Assembly (NCBI RefSeq): GCF_000722635.1
Contig: NZ_JOKH01000002.1
Span: forward strand, 1,214,461-1,278,460
DNA from: Endozoicomonas numazuensis
GTDB lineage: Bacteria > Pseudomonadota > Gammaproteobacteria > Pseudomonadales > Endozoicomonadaceae
Length of the DNA stretch: 64,000 bases
Direction: 5' to 3'
Shown here: positions 46,823 through 55,674 of the stretch, in pieces
Layout of the letters: every line of letters begins with the position of its first letter
How positions within the stretch are numbered: the first letter of the stretch is position 1
Translations under genes and position numbers: made by a program
Notes under the pieces: model-generated
Told to the model about the DNA's origin: nothing
Databases searched by the model: none
Seen by the model: only the letters and a program-made list of their open reading frames with translations

Positions 46823-47099
46823 GCTAACCCCTGGTCAATATCAGTAAAATAAGTGTAAAAATTCAGATTCTTATAAGGGCGGGGACTTTAGCAAAAAGGG
46901 AGGTAGTAACAGGAATGATTCAGATCAAGAAACATACAGATTTATCCGGCATAAACCAACAAAACAGATATTTTCTCTGAATTGAACCAGTTTGCAGTTT
47001 TTTTATTGGTTTGAATAGTTTGAAAGGAGCTGCAGAAAGTCCCCCTCCACGAGCAAACCGCTGAGAATTATTTACTTTGGATTTCACAGAACCTTTTTT

Positions 47100-47561
47100 T
47101 CAAGACGGATGCGGCCAGCACTTCATATGGGGCTCGCAGGCCAGTTCTTCTTCTACGGGACCAATGACTTCTATATTGCCGTAGCAGCAATCAAACACTT
47201 TTCGGCACCCCATCCGGGTAGAGTGTCCGGCGATCTGGCCGAGTGCCTCCATACTGCACCCATACACTACTTTTGGAATTCCAGCCCAATAGATAGCGCC
47301 TGCACACATAGGGCAGGGCTCGGTACTGGTATATAACGTACATTCCGACAACTGTTGCCAGGGCATTTGCCGGCAAGCGTGACTGACCAGATTTAACTCT
47401 GCATGTCGGGTCTGATCGTTCTCTGCTTCAACAGTGCATTCCGACTCCAGGACAATCTTTCCGTTATGGACCAGCAAAGCACCAAAGGGGGCTTCACCCT
47501 TGTCTAAAGCCTGGCTGGACAACTCTATAGCCCGGAAAATAAAAGGTTTGTGCTCATTCAT
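47100..47561 (-). CDS. Nucleoside/guanine deaminase-like zinc enzyme
   Basis: 153 residues from MNEHKPFIF (start at 47561 with GGGA upstream; ATG codons at 47579 and 47573 are in frame). Zinc ligands are in TRHAEL (His and catalytic Glu) and EPCPMCAGA (two Cys). The pattern, including SSQALDKGEAPFGALLV, fits bacterial guanine deaminases and related base deaminases rather than TadA, whose tRNA-binding features are not evident. It would convert guanine to xanthine, in line with nucleoside use elsewhere in the window. Confidence 0.85.
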   Translation of the reverse strand: MNEHKPFIFRAIELSSQALDKGEAPFGALLVHNGKIVLESECTVEAENDQTRHAELNLVSHACRQMPWQQLSECTLYTSTEPCPMCAGAIYWAGIPKVVYGCSMEALGQIAGHSTRMGCRKVFDCCYGNIEVIGPVEEELACEPHMKCWPHPS

Positions 47562-47633
47562 GGGAAATCCCATATACATCAGAGAAGGGAGTTATTATGA
47601 GAGCCACTCAAGAGAGAGAGGCTCGCAAAGATT

Positions 47634-47965
47634 TTAGCAGCTCACTTTCAGTCTGCGCTGCTCAAAGCAATGACCTAATGCCAGAAAATTCCCTAACAGG
47701 ATGACAAAAACACCGGACATAGCCAGAAGTGTCCACTGATAGCCCTCAAGGAGAGTTGCCACCAGAAGCGCAATTACAGGGTAAATAATATCGACATACG
47801 CCGTTCTGTCTGCCCCGATTCTCTGAATAAGCTGTAGGATGTCATGGTAATGACTGAGCCAAAAATCACTAAATAGGCCAGAGAAATCAGATAGCCCGGG
47901 CTGAAGTCAAAAGCAGGAGGAATGCCTCTCAAGAATGCGATCCCCCCCATTTCAAGTCCCCCATA
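47634..47965 (-). pseudogene. Truncated, frameshifted EamA-family transporter copy
   Basis: The minus strand reads GIPPAFDFSPGYLISLAYLV and then, in another frame, IQRIGADRTAYVDIIYPVIA and GYQWTLLAMSGVFVILLGNF. It is the C-terminal third of a close relative of the intact gene at 48188-49117. A frameshift lies near 47840. The 5' end stops at the palindromic repeat at 47966. Most likely a tandem duplicate that decayed. Confidence 0.88.
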
Positions 47966-48093
47966 TATACCTATTGGATTTCAAGATGCTACCAGGCGAC
48001 AAGTGAGCGAAGCCCTGTGAGCCTACAAGTAGTAGGTGATCAGGGTGAGCGAACGCTGGCAACAACGTAGCATCTTGAAAGGCGATGGGTATA
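47966..48093. repeat. Palindromic intergenic repeat family, copy 3
   Basis: 128 bp, starting TATACCTATTGG and ending GGCGATGGGTATA. It differs from the reverse complement of copy 2 at about two positions and abuts the broken end of the EamA pseudogene. A degenerate TTCGATAGGCTCA repeat follows at 48111-48149. Confidence 0.88.
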
Positions 48094-48150
48094 GAAGGAT
48101 GCTGATAGTGCACTTCGATAGGCTCATGGAGCATAACGCTTGTCTGCACT

Positions 48151-48185
48151 AGGAGGCTGACCGAGAATAGACAGGTCAGCCTCCT
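48151..48185. repeat. MITE-like element, copy 3 (nearly all interior lost)
   Basis: 35 bp: the complete left terminal repeat AGGAGGCTGACCGAGAATAG joined directly to ACAGGTCAGCCTCCT, the outer part of the right repeat. TA flanks both ends. It ends three bases before the stop codon of the EamA gene. Confidence 0.85.
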
Positions 48186-48187
48186 AC

Positions 48188-49117
48188 CTAGTAGATAGTC
48201 TCCGCTTTAGGCCGATCAAAATGATTACTCATAGCCAGTAAATTCCCAAATAAAATCACCACTACGCCCAGAACAGAAACCATTGTCCATTCGTAACCCT
48301 CCATAATGGTGGAAATCAATAAGGCAATAATCGGATAAATAATGTCGACATAAGCGGTTCGATCAGACCCCATGCGCTGGATCAAGGCAAGGTAGGATGT
48401 CAAAGCCACCACAGAGCCAAATATCACCAGATACACGAGGGAAAACAGGTAGCCCGGACTGAAATCAAAGGTCGGAGGGATACCACGAAGCATGGCCACC
48501 AGCCCCATTTCTACGCCACCATAGAACATGGCAAACACTGTCACAGGTACCACTGAGAGACCGTCTTTCTCGTTGATTTCGCAAGACACACTGCCCAGAG
48601 AAAACGTCAACACTGCCCCCAACGCCAGTGCTAACCCTTTCAGTTCTTGCGGATCTGAATCAATGAGGGTGAGCTGGGGAAGAAACACCATAAATACACC
48701 AACACTGCCGCATATAGCGCCAATGAGAACAGAGCGTTTAACTGTGTGCCCCAACCAGAACCGGGCAATTACTACATTCGAATAAAGAATGCCGGTACAG
48801 ATCAGTGCTGAGAGCCCACTACTGATAAAGTGTTCACTTTCATAAACCAGCCAGTAGGAAAGTCCGCAAAGGAAAGTGCCCTGAAAAAAGAAGCGAAAAT
48901 GCTGTTGACGGGTGTAGCTGGGAAAGCCACCCCTGAGCAAGCAGAAAATCCATAACAAAAAAGCACCCAACAAAAACCGGTAGGCGACAGACCACATGAC
49001 ATCGACCGATCCCAGCTGCCAGCTGATCGCATACCAGGTTGAGCCCCAAACCAGAGAACAGATACAGAAAAGAGTGGCATTGGACACGTTCTGTACTTCC
49101 CGCATCAGAATGATCAC
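48188..49117 (-). CDS. EamA/DMT-family transporter
   Basis: 309 residues, ten predicted membrane helices in two EamA repeats. The first begins NATLFCICSLVWGSTWYAIS with the WGS motif of the family; the second includes LALGAVLTFSLGSVSCEIN. RTAYVDIIYPIIALLISTIM leads to the last helices. The start may be the GTG at 49117 or the ATG at 49105; neither has a clear ribosome-binding site. Such proteins export amino acids or other metabolites. A decayed copy lies just downstream. Confidence 0.88.
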   Translation of the reverse strand: MIILMREVQNVSNATLFCICSLVWGSTWYAISWQLGSVDVMWSVAYRFLLGAFLLWIFCLLRGGFPSYTRQQHFRFFFQGTFLCGLSYWLVYESEHFISSGLSALICTGILYSNVVIARFWLGHTVKRSVLIGAICGSVGVFMVFLPQLTLIDSDPQELKGLALALGAVLTFSLGSVSCEINEKDGLSVVPVTVFAMFYGGVEMGLVAMLRGIPPTFDFSPGYLFSLVYLVIFGSVVALTSYLALIQRMGSDRTAYVDIIYPIIALLISTIMEGYEWTMVSVLGVVVILFGNLLAMSNHFDRPKAETIY

Positions 49118-49204
49118 TGTATGACATTAGGTTAATTAGCCAGTTTCGCCAGCAATTGTTATCGCTTTATTTCGCACGGTTAAAAGGTGAAAGCACAAGT
49201 ACTT

Positions 49205-49681
49205 TTAGTGAAATGAAAACTTTCCTTCAACCGGAGGCACAAAATACTCCTGTTCAGTAAGAATGTACTGCAGGCTCTGACATTCTCTGTATAACCAGCT
49301 CTTGGCTTCCAGGGTCATTGTCAGAAATTCGCAGAACTGTCTGTAGCAAATACCTTCTGTAGTCATCATGACATCTGAAGCCACCAGCAAAAGATGACCA
49401 GAGTCCAACATATCAAGGAACAACTTCAGCATGGGCAGGCCAAGATTGAGGCGGGTCATATCGGCCTGCACTGAAAATGCAGAGCCTGCTTTCAAGTCCA
49501 GTTCAGTAGAAAAAAGTATGCCAAACGGTTCAATAAAAAGCCGACTATCGACTATGCCGTCCAGAGACTGAAGCGACGCAACATGCAATCCCTCACAGTG
49601 ATCACACATCCAGGATTCATGACCAGCCTGATTCAGCCAGATTTCTACCTGCTGCAGATCGGGTACAACTAACTTCTGCAT
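49205..49681 (-). CDS. YbjN-like protein
   Basis: 158 residues from the ATG at 49681, which has AGGAGA upstream; the frame runs to 49732. The layout VEIWLNQAGHESWMCDHCEG, FGILFSTELDL, ADMTRLNLGLPMLKLFL and CEFLTMTLEA fits the YbjN family, whose fold resembles type III secretion chaperones and whose role is poorly known. A CDHC pair near residue 25 could bind metal. It is upstream of, and divergent from, the three tandem paralogues. Confidence 0.6.
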   Translation of the reverse strand: MQKLVVPDLQQVEIWLNQAGHESWMCDHCEGLHVASLQSLDGIVDSRLFIEPFGILFSTELDLKAGSAFSVQADMTRLNLGLPMLKLFLDMLDSGHLLLVASDVMMTTEGICYRQFCEFLTMTLEAKSWLYRECQSLQYILTEQEYFVPPVEGKFSFH

Positions 49682-49889
49682 CAACTCTCTCCTGCCTGAC
49701 TCAAAGAACCAGGCTGGCACTTGCCAAATCAAATGGGATTACTGACCAGAAAAAGCGGCCTGAACACTCTATATCTGCATAATCCGTCTATTTTATGGCC
49801 TCCTTGAACACGACGAAATGGTTAGTTTGACCAACCATACCCAGACCCGACTAACCGTTTTGTCGGTCATTTCTAAAGGAGTACAGGTT

Positions 49890-50249
49890 ATGCAAGGAGC
49901 AGAAGGAATCAGTACTGGCATTCAAACCGCACTCTATGCGCCGCAGCGCCGCACCGTAAAAGTCCTTGAGACAGCAGATGCCATCCTTGGTGCTCCGCTG
50001 ATCGCAGTAAAAGTGGCTGCAAGTCCGATATTTTCGACGTTTGCAGCGCTCCAGTTCTCAGTAACCTCTGTTATGGATACAGCGAAGAATCTGAGGGCCT
50101 GCAAGACCATATACCAGGAACTGAGAAGATATGGCACAGTCTGGCTGGCTTTTTCGGTGATTTTGCAGAGCTGGACATGTCAGAAGCAAGTAATACTGAC
50201 AGCTCTGTCAGTCACTTCACACTCCTCTCTTGGCATACTCGGACCATAA
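49890..50249 (+). pseudogene. Degenerate first copy of a tandem family
   Basis: The start at 49890 (AAGGAG upstream) opens with MQGAEGISTGIQTALYA, nearly as in the next gene, and then jumps to RRTVKVLETADAILGAPLIA: about 60 residues containing the glycine-rich segment are missing. After ACKTIYQELRRYGT the frame shifts; another frame continues FGDFAELDMSEASNTDSSVS, a plausible original tail. So an internal deletion and a frameshift have broken it. Confidence 0.7.
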
Positions 50250-50281
50250 CTATTCGATAAGACATTCAAGGAGTACAGATT

Positions 50282-51040
50282 ATGCATGGAGCAGGGAGAA
50301 TCAGTGCAGGTATTCAAACAGCCCTCTATGTCGCAGCCAGCCCACTCAGGGGCATTGCTGACGGAATAGGATCACTCACCACTACGGTTGGTATACCCGG
50401 AGCGGGCGCTGGCTATCTGGCCGGAAAACTGGTCAGCAAAGTCGTTGCAGCGGGTTGTAACAGACTCAATAAAAATCGGGCTATGAAGAATCAGATTGAT
50501 ACTCAGAAGCACGTTCGCAGAACCATTAAGATTCTTCAGACAGCAGGCGCCATCATTGGCACTCCTCTGGTCGTAATGCAGGCACTTTCTCATCCCGTGT
50601 TGACGGCCTTTTATGCCGCACCAAGCTTGGGAACAGCAGCGGGCAAGACCATTAAAAATCTAATGGCCTGTAAAACGGTATATCAGGAACTCAGAAAATA
50701 CGGGACCTCAGAGACCATGAAGGAAAACCTGCTGGATCCTGTAGAAAACCTGTACCTGAACATCCATCACGGAGATGACCTGTTCCATAACTATTCTGAA
50801 CGCTTCTCAAAAACCGGCAACTTACAAGACCTGTTCAGAATGCCTCACCTGGAAGAACAGGCCGCAAGACATGAGCAAAAGCGAGAACAGCTGGAACAGC
50901 AATACCTGGTTCAACAGGAGAAGCTTCAGAGCCAGGAGGCCTTGTCCCTGGAAGATAGCAGCAAGCGTTCTGAAGCAATGCTCACAGAGTCTTTTACACC
51001 CGACTTCACAACAACTGAGCCGCATATGCTTGAAACTTAA
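50282..51040 (+). CDS. Tandem-family protein of unknown function, copy 2
   Basis: 252 residues. The start has AAGGAG, and the N-terminus MHGAGRISAGIQTALYVAAS is shared with its neighbours. Residues about 20-55 are rich in Gly/Ala (TVGIPGAGAGYLAGKLVSKV) and look like a glycine-zipper membrane segment; a second hydrophobic stretch (ILQTAGAIIGTPLVVMQALS) follows. The conserved AxKTVYQELRKYG motif is near residue 140. The C-terminus is a Glu/Gln-rich coiled coil. No signal peptide and no family that I recognise. Membrane insertion is a reasonable inference. Confidence 0.7.
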   Translation: MHGAGRISAGIQTALYVAASPLRGIADGIGSLTTTVGIPGAGAGYLAGKLVSKVVAAGCNRLNKNRAMKNQIDTQKHVRRTIKILQTAGAIIGTPLVVMQALSHPVLTAFYAAPSLGTAAGKTIKNLMACKTVYQELRKYGTSETMKENLLDPVENLYLNIHHGDDLFHNYSERFSKTGNLQDLFRMPHLEEQAARHEQKREQLEQQYLVQQEKLQSQEALSLEDSSKRSEAMLTESFTPDFTTTEPHMLET

Positions 51041-51055
51041 CTCTGTGCGCCAACC

Positions 51056-51079
51056 GCCGGGCTATATGCCCGGCTTTTT
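51056..51079 (+). terminator. Intrinsic terminator
   Basis: GCCGGGC-TATAT-GCCCGGC followed by five T, 16 bp after the stop of the preceding gene. Confidence 0.92.
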
Positions 51080-51183
51080 GTACTCAAACCGTCAGCAGCA
51101 CTGACAGCCCCGTCAGATTACTTCGGGCCATGAAAGCAGATAATGGTGAATCAATAAAACCAGACAATACAAGGAGTTACAGC

Positions 51184-51912
51184 ATGCAAGGATCAGGAAG
51201 AATCATGTCAGGATTGAAGACCGCTGCTTATGTGGCCGCCATGCCACTACGAGGCGCTCTTGTGGGGGCTTCCGTAACTACTAGTGTGGTAGGTGCTCCC
51301 GGGGCTGCTGTTGGATGGCTGGCCGGAAAACCTGTAAGCAAAGTCGTTGAGTACACTGGCAAGGGGCTGAACAAGCTTTTGCCCAACAAATGGCAGATCA
51401 ACGCTAAAAAACATGCCGACAGAACCGTCAAAGCCTTTCAGTTTGCAGGCGCAGTAGCTTTGAGTCTGCCGACCTATGCCGTTATTACCAGCGCCAACCC
51501 TCTTGTCGGTAAACTACTGGGAATGGCTCCCACCATCGGTGCGGGCATCAATCTGGTCAAAGGTATTTCTTCAGCCATGAAGGTTTACGATGAGTATCGC
51601 AATTATGGCTTCTCACTGACCAAAAATGAGGATCTTTATGCCCCGGTCTTCGGTCTCTATCCGAATCTTTACAAAGGTGACTCCATCGGCGATTTTCTGG
51701 AGAAAAATGACCAGTGGCACAGAGCACATAATCAGCTCAGGCGTGAGCATTATACCCGCAGTAATGGGATTCCAGAGGACTCAGTAAAAGAAGGGACAGA
51801 AGAGCATGTCAGCTCGAACCTTTCTATAGAGACAGCTCCCATGACACCACCGGAATACTACTCTCAGGATAATCCTCAGATCGTCGTAGAAAGCATACCC
51901 GAGAAAGTCTGA
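51184..51912 (+). CDS. Tandem-family protein of unknown function, copy 3
   Basis: 242 residues from the ATG at 51184 (AAGGAG upstream); the frame is open from 51130. It repeats the family layout: MQGSGRIMSGLKTAAYVAAM, the Gly/Ala segment VVGAPGAAVGWLAGKPVSKV, a second hydrophobic stretch, then KVYDEYRNYG, and a hydrophilic tail. About one third identical to copy 2 by eye. Because each copy has its own ribosome-binding site and copy 2 its own terminator, the copies may be expressed separately. Confidence 0.7.
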   Translation: MQGSGRIMSGLKTAAYVAAMPLRGALVGASVTTSVVGAPGAAVGWLAGKPVSKVVEYTGKGLNKLLPNKWQINAKKHADRTVKAFQFAGAVALSLPTYAVITSANPLVGKLLGMAPTIGAGINLVKGISSAMKVYDEYRNYGFSLTKNEDLYAPVFGLYPNLYKGDSIGDFLEKNDQWHRAHNQLRREHYTRSNGIPEDSVKEGTEEHVSSNLSIETAPMTPPEYYSQDNPQIVVESIPEKV

Positions 51913-52028
51913 TCCATGATGATTGCAGGGCTCAGCCCGGCAAATTTCTTATTTGTCACAACAAACCCTGCCTTCAATCTGTTACACTGCACGCCCAGAC
52001 ATCGTCCACTGCAACATAAGGTTTTGCT

Positions 52029-52841
52029 ATGCGTTTTCTGGATCAGGTACAGGCTGCCATGCGTAAGAACAATTCTTTGCTCTGCGTAGGTCTGGACCCT
52101 CTACCCGAGAAGTTCCCCCCCCATATTCAGGCGCTCGAGCAGCCTATTCTGGAATTTAACCGCTTCATCATTGATGCCACTGCTGATCTAGTTTGCGCTT
52201 ACAAACCTCAGGCAGCCCATTATCATGCCTGTGGCGCTGAAGATCAGCTCGCTCAAACCATCGAATACATTAAAGATAACTATCCGGATATTCCCGTCAT
52301 ACTGGACTCGAAGCGAGGGGATATCGGCAGCACCGCAGACCAATATGCAACTGAAGCGTTTGAGCGCTATGGAGCAGATGCCATCACCATCAACCCCTAT
52401 ATGGGCATCGACACCATTGAACCTTTCACGCGCTATGAAGAAAAAGGCACCATCGTTCTTTGCCGAACCTCCAACCCGGGCGCTGCAGCTATTCAGAACC
52501 TGAAAGTTGGCGATGACTTCCTGTATGAAGTCATCGCTCGCAAGGCAAAAGAAGAGTGGAACAGCCACAACAACCTGTTACTGGTGGTAGGTGCCACAAA
52601 CCCTGAAGAGCTCAAGCGCATTCGAGCCATTACCGGGGATATGACATTTCTGGTTCCAGGTTTGGGTGCCCAGGGAGGCGATGTGGAAGCCACTGTTAAG
52701 AGTGGTCTGAACAGTCAGGGCGAGGGCATCATTGTGAACTCATCCAGAGGCATTATTTATGCAGCCAGCGATGAAAACTTTGCCGAAGCAGCAAGAGCTG
52801 CAGCCATTGAACTCAGAGACCAGGTGAATCAGTACCGTTAA
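52029..52841 (+). CDS. pyrF: Orotidine-5'-phosphate decarboxylase, type 2
   Basis: 270 residues. Last step of UMP synthesis. The N-terminus LLCVGLDPLPEKFP and the catalytic VILDSKRGDIGSTADQYA (Asp-Lys-Asp pattern) identify the longer type-2 enzyme; FLVPGLGAQGGD and the phosphate-binding NSSRGIIYA follow. Length suits that group, not the 230-residue E. coli type. Monocistronic with a hairpin after it. Confidence 0.95.
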   Translation: MRFLDQVQAAMRKNNSLLCVGLDPLPEKFPPHIQALEQPILEFNRFIIDATADLVCAYKPQAAHYHACGAEDQLAQTIEYIKDNYPDIPVILDSKRGDIGSTADQYATEAFERYGADAITINPYMGIDTIEPFTRYEEKGTIVLCRTSNPGAAAIQNLKVGDDFLYEVIARKAKEEWNSHNNLLLVVGATNPEELKRIRAITGDMTFLVPGLGAQGGDVEATVKSGLNSQGEGIIVNSSRGIIYAASDENFAEAARAAAIELRDQVNQYR

Positions 52842-52852
52842 CAAATGACTAC

Positions 52853-52881
52853 AGGAAGATACTCTAAACCGGTATCTTCCT
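52853..52881 (+). terminator. Probable terminator after pyrF
   Basis: AGGAAGATAC / GTATCTTCCT, a perfect 10-bp stem with a nine-base loop, followed only by a short T tract. Confidence 0.55.
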
Positions 52882-53010
52882 TTGCTAGCATGGGTACACC
52901 CATTTTCAGTAGCGACGGCTGTATTCTCTCTCGTGACCCATGCAGCCCGGCTGGATGCTTCAGCCTCCAGATCGCTGTATCTAAAAGTTAATTCAGATAG
53001 GGAAGCCCCC

Positions 53011-53661
53011 ATGCGCAGACTCAAGAAGCTGCTGGACCAAAACCGCGAATGGTCAACTTCTGTCCGTGATAAAGAACCTGGTTTTTTTGAACAACTTTCT
53101 CAGCAACAGGCTCCTAAATACCTCTGGATAGGTTGCTCTGACAGCCGGGTACCGGCTAACCAGATTACCGGGCTGGTACCCGGAGAACTGTTTGTTCACC
53201 GGAATGTTGCCAACCAGGTTATTCACACCGACCTCAACAGTCTTTCTGTTATCCAGTATGCCGTTGAGTATCTGAAAGTTGAGCACATCATAGTTACCGG
53301 ACACTACGGCTGCGGCGGTGTTCAGGAAGCTGTAAAAAACCGTAAGCTGGGACTGATTGATAACTGGCTCCGACATATTCAGGATGTGCAGCATAAACAT
53401 CAGCCTTTCCTGAGTACTCTGGAAAGTCAGGAAGATGTATTCGAGCGTATGTACGAACTGAATGTTGTGGAGCAGGCGCTTAATGTCTGTCAGACCACCA
53501 TTGTGCAGGACGCCTGGCTGCGCGGTCAGGACCTGACGGTTCACAGTTGGATTTACGGATTAAAAGACGGTCTGCTAAGAGACCTTGGACTCTGTGTCTC
53601 TGATCCTGAAAGCCTGGATGGACTCTACAGCAGTGCCATCCAACAGATTACCAGTCACTGA
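53011..53661 (+). CDS. can: Beta-class carbonic anhydrase
   Basis: 216 residues from MRRLKKLLDQNREW (start at 53011 with AGGGAA upstream; the frame is open from 52882). It interconverts CO2 and bicarbonate. Zinc ligands are the Cys of IGCSDSRVPA and the His/Cys of GHYGCGG. The DSR dyad and the GELFVHRNVAN segment are intact. It closely follows the E. coli Can layout. Confidence 0.95.
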   Translation: MRRLKKLLDQNREWSTSVRDKEPGFFEQLSQQQAPKYLWIGCSDSRVPANQITGLVPGELFVHRNVANQVIHTDLNSLSVIQYAVEYLKVEHIIVTGHYGCGGVQEAVKNRKLGLIDNWLRHIQDVQHKHQPFLSTLESQEDVFERMYELNVVEQALNVCQTTIVQDAWLRGQDLTVHSWIYGLKDGLLRDLGLCVSDPESLDGLYSSAIQQITSH

Positions 53662-53889
53662 ATCATTGCCATTAAACTGCCGGCGGTCATTTTCCATGAC
53701 TGTCGGCCTTCTCCCTGAGTTACCTGCTACCCAGCGTCTATACTTTTCCGGAATTACGTGACATAGCTACCGTTTAAAGTAAGAATAATTTCATCCTTAT
53801 GGGTGAAATGAGTTTCTTCGCTCATGGCTGCTTTGGATAAAACAATAAACATTGAGCCGTACGCACTTACGATTCCAGAGGTTACTTCT

Positions 53890-54420
53890 ATGACACCCGA
53901 AAAATATCCAGCCGTGCTTCGACTACTTCATTGGTTGATGGCTATTGCGGTGCTGGGCATGATTGGCAGTGGCTGGTATATGGCAAGCCTTTCCCAGGAT
54001 GTCAGTTATAAATACGATATTTACCCTTGGCATAAGTCGTTCGGCATTCTTGTGCTGATACTGGTTGCCGTTCGTATTCTGGTCAGGCTCTTCACCAAAA
54101 CGCCGCCCATGCCCAAAGGCTTACCCAATCATGAAAAGGTGTTGGCCAAACTCACTCATTTTTCACTCTATGCCTTGATGATCCTTGTCCCTCTCAGCGG
54201 TTTCACTATGTCTGACGCAGGAGGACACGATGTATTCTTCTTTGGCATCCAGCTACCAGAGCTGATGGAAAATAATAAAGAACTGGCGGGCATACTTCAT
54301 ACTGTCCATACCTATATCCCCTATGTTTTTCTTGCCATCATTGCCTTGCATATTCTCGGTGCACTCAAACACCGGTTTATGGATAAGCCAGAAAATGATG
54401 TCCTGAGCAGAATGATTTAA
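53890..54420 (+). CDS. Cytochrome b561
   Basis: 176 residues from MTPEKYPAVLRLLHWLMA; the frame is open from 53824, but this start has AGAGG upstream and gives the standard length. Four membrane helices carry the haem-binding His residues (LLHWLMA, WHKSFG, LTHFSLYALM, ALHILGALKH). A bacterial CybB-like dihaem protein that moves electrons between quinol and periplasmic acceptors. Confidence 0.92.
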   Translation: MTPEKYPAVLRLLHWLMAIAVLGMIGSGWYMASLSQDVSYKYDIYPWHKSFGILVLILVAVRILVRLFTKTPPMPKGLPNHEKVLAKLTHFSLYALMILVPLSGFTMSDAGGHDVFFFGIQLPELMENNKELAGILHTVHTYIPYVFLAIIALHILGALKHRFMDKPENDVLSRMI

Positions 54421-54430
54421 CCAGCCATGA

Positions 54431-54452
54431 AAGGGCTCTATTGAGAGCCCTT
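54431..54452. terminator. Hairpin between convergent genes
   Basis: Perfect nine-bp stem AAGGGCTCT / AGAGCCCTT with loop ATTG, between cytochrome b561 and the Fic gene. A T run is lacking, so activity is uncertain. Confidence 0.5.
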
Positions 54453-54460
54453 ATCCCTGT

Positions 54461-55507
54461 TCAGCCGACTCTTTCCCAATGAGCGCCCCGACCTTTTCCT
54501 ACTGACTTCAGCGCTCCATCCTTACGTTTTTGCTGCACGACTTTCTTCACTAACTCCCGACTGACAGTGGGTAGCTGAATACAAATGTCCGCAACCGAAA
54601 AAGGTCCGTCAGCATTATCAATCGCCATGGCAATCAACTGCGATTTGGGTGCCCGGCTTCCCTGATTCTGTAAAGCATCCACCCTCTGCTCAAGTTCTTC
54701 ATAGGCTTTGATCACACTGTCCAGAAAAAAGTTAATCCAGGGCATAGGGTTATGAGTTCCTTCATGCCAGCCTTTTACACTGAGCTGCAGAGCGTCCAGA
54801 TAAACCTGTTCATTCTGGGCAAAGATTCTTTCCAGACTGATGTATCGTCCAACATCATAATTATTCAGAGACAGCATCAGAGTTGCGATCAAACGTGCAA
54901 TACGGGTATTGCCATCGCTGAAGGGGTGAATACAGAGAAAATCCAGTACAGCACAGCTGGCCACCAGCAAAGGCTCTATCATCTTATCCAGACATTGATG
55001 ATAAAGCGCAACCGTAAACTCCATCGCCTTTGGAGTATCAGCGGCCGGAACCGTTCGATAGAGAACACCAATGCGATTCCCTTCAGAGTCTCGCTCGACA
55101 ATGTCTTTATTGGTCGCTTTCCAGCGTCCCCCTTCATGGGGAAAATGACTATAAAGAGTGGCATGAAGCTGTCGTATCAGTCCCGAGGATACGTTGGTAT
55201 GCTCTGCGGGTTCTGTCACCATATCCAACACATCACGATAACCCGCTATTTGCCTTTCAGCCGGAGTAGCTGGCTTGACTTCATACTGAACCAGCTTCCT
55301 CAATGCCTCTTTGCTGACGGAGATATGCTCCAGGCTATTACCATATTCCACAGACTCCAGAGTGGCCACCTGCCTGAGCGTATCCAGAACTTCAGTTTGT
55401 TGCCGCAAGGTGTGAGGCTGGCGTCCCCGGAATTCTCCAAGCTGTCTGAATCGCCCCAATTGGGAGGCAGTAAATCGATAGTCTGACAAACGTTCCAGCG
55501 TATGCAT
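54461..55507 (-). CDS. Fic-domain protein
   Basis: 348 residues. The Fic loop is HPFSDGNTRIAR at 194-205: catalytic His194 and the Asp-Gly-Asn phosphate-binding residues are present, but the usual Gly or Lys after Asn is Thr. The N-terminal Fic_N-like part (about 1-90) precedes GLIRQLHATLYSHFPHEGGR. A C-terminal winged helix (LIAMAIDNADGPFSVADICI, then RELVKKVVQQ) follows a helical linker. Fic enzymes usually transfer AMP to proteins; larger members like this are often self-regulating. It stands alone. Confidence 0.9.
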   Translation of the reverse strand: MHTLERLSDYRFTASQLGRFRQLGEFRGRQPHTLRQQTEVLDTLRQVATLESVEYGNSLEHISVSKEALRKLVQYEVKPATPAERQIAGYRDVLDMVTEPAEHTNVSSGLIRQLHATLYSHFPHEGGRWKATNKDIVERDSEGNRIGVLYRTVPAADTPKAMEFTVALYHQCLDKMIEPLLVASCAVLDFLCIHPFSDGNTRIARLIATLMLSLNNYDVGRYISLERIFAQNEQVYLDALQLSVKGWHEGTHNPMPWINFFLDSVIKAYEELEQRVDALQNQGSRAPKSQLIAMAIDNADGPFSVADICIQLPTVSRELVKKVVQQKRKDGALKSVGKGRGAHWERVG

Positions 55508-55674
55508 CAGGACTCCTGACTAACGGGTAATTATCGGTTAACTGATCAGTAAATTATGCACAAAAGTCGTTTAATATCCAATAAATTCATAGACTTATTA
55601 ATACACTTATTAATCGTTAAAAAACGGTTAATATTCAATTTTTTTGTTTATTAACCCCCCTATCGACAGATAAA

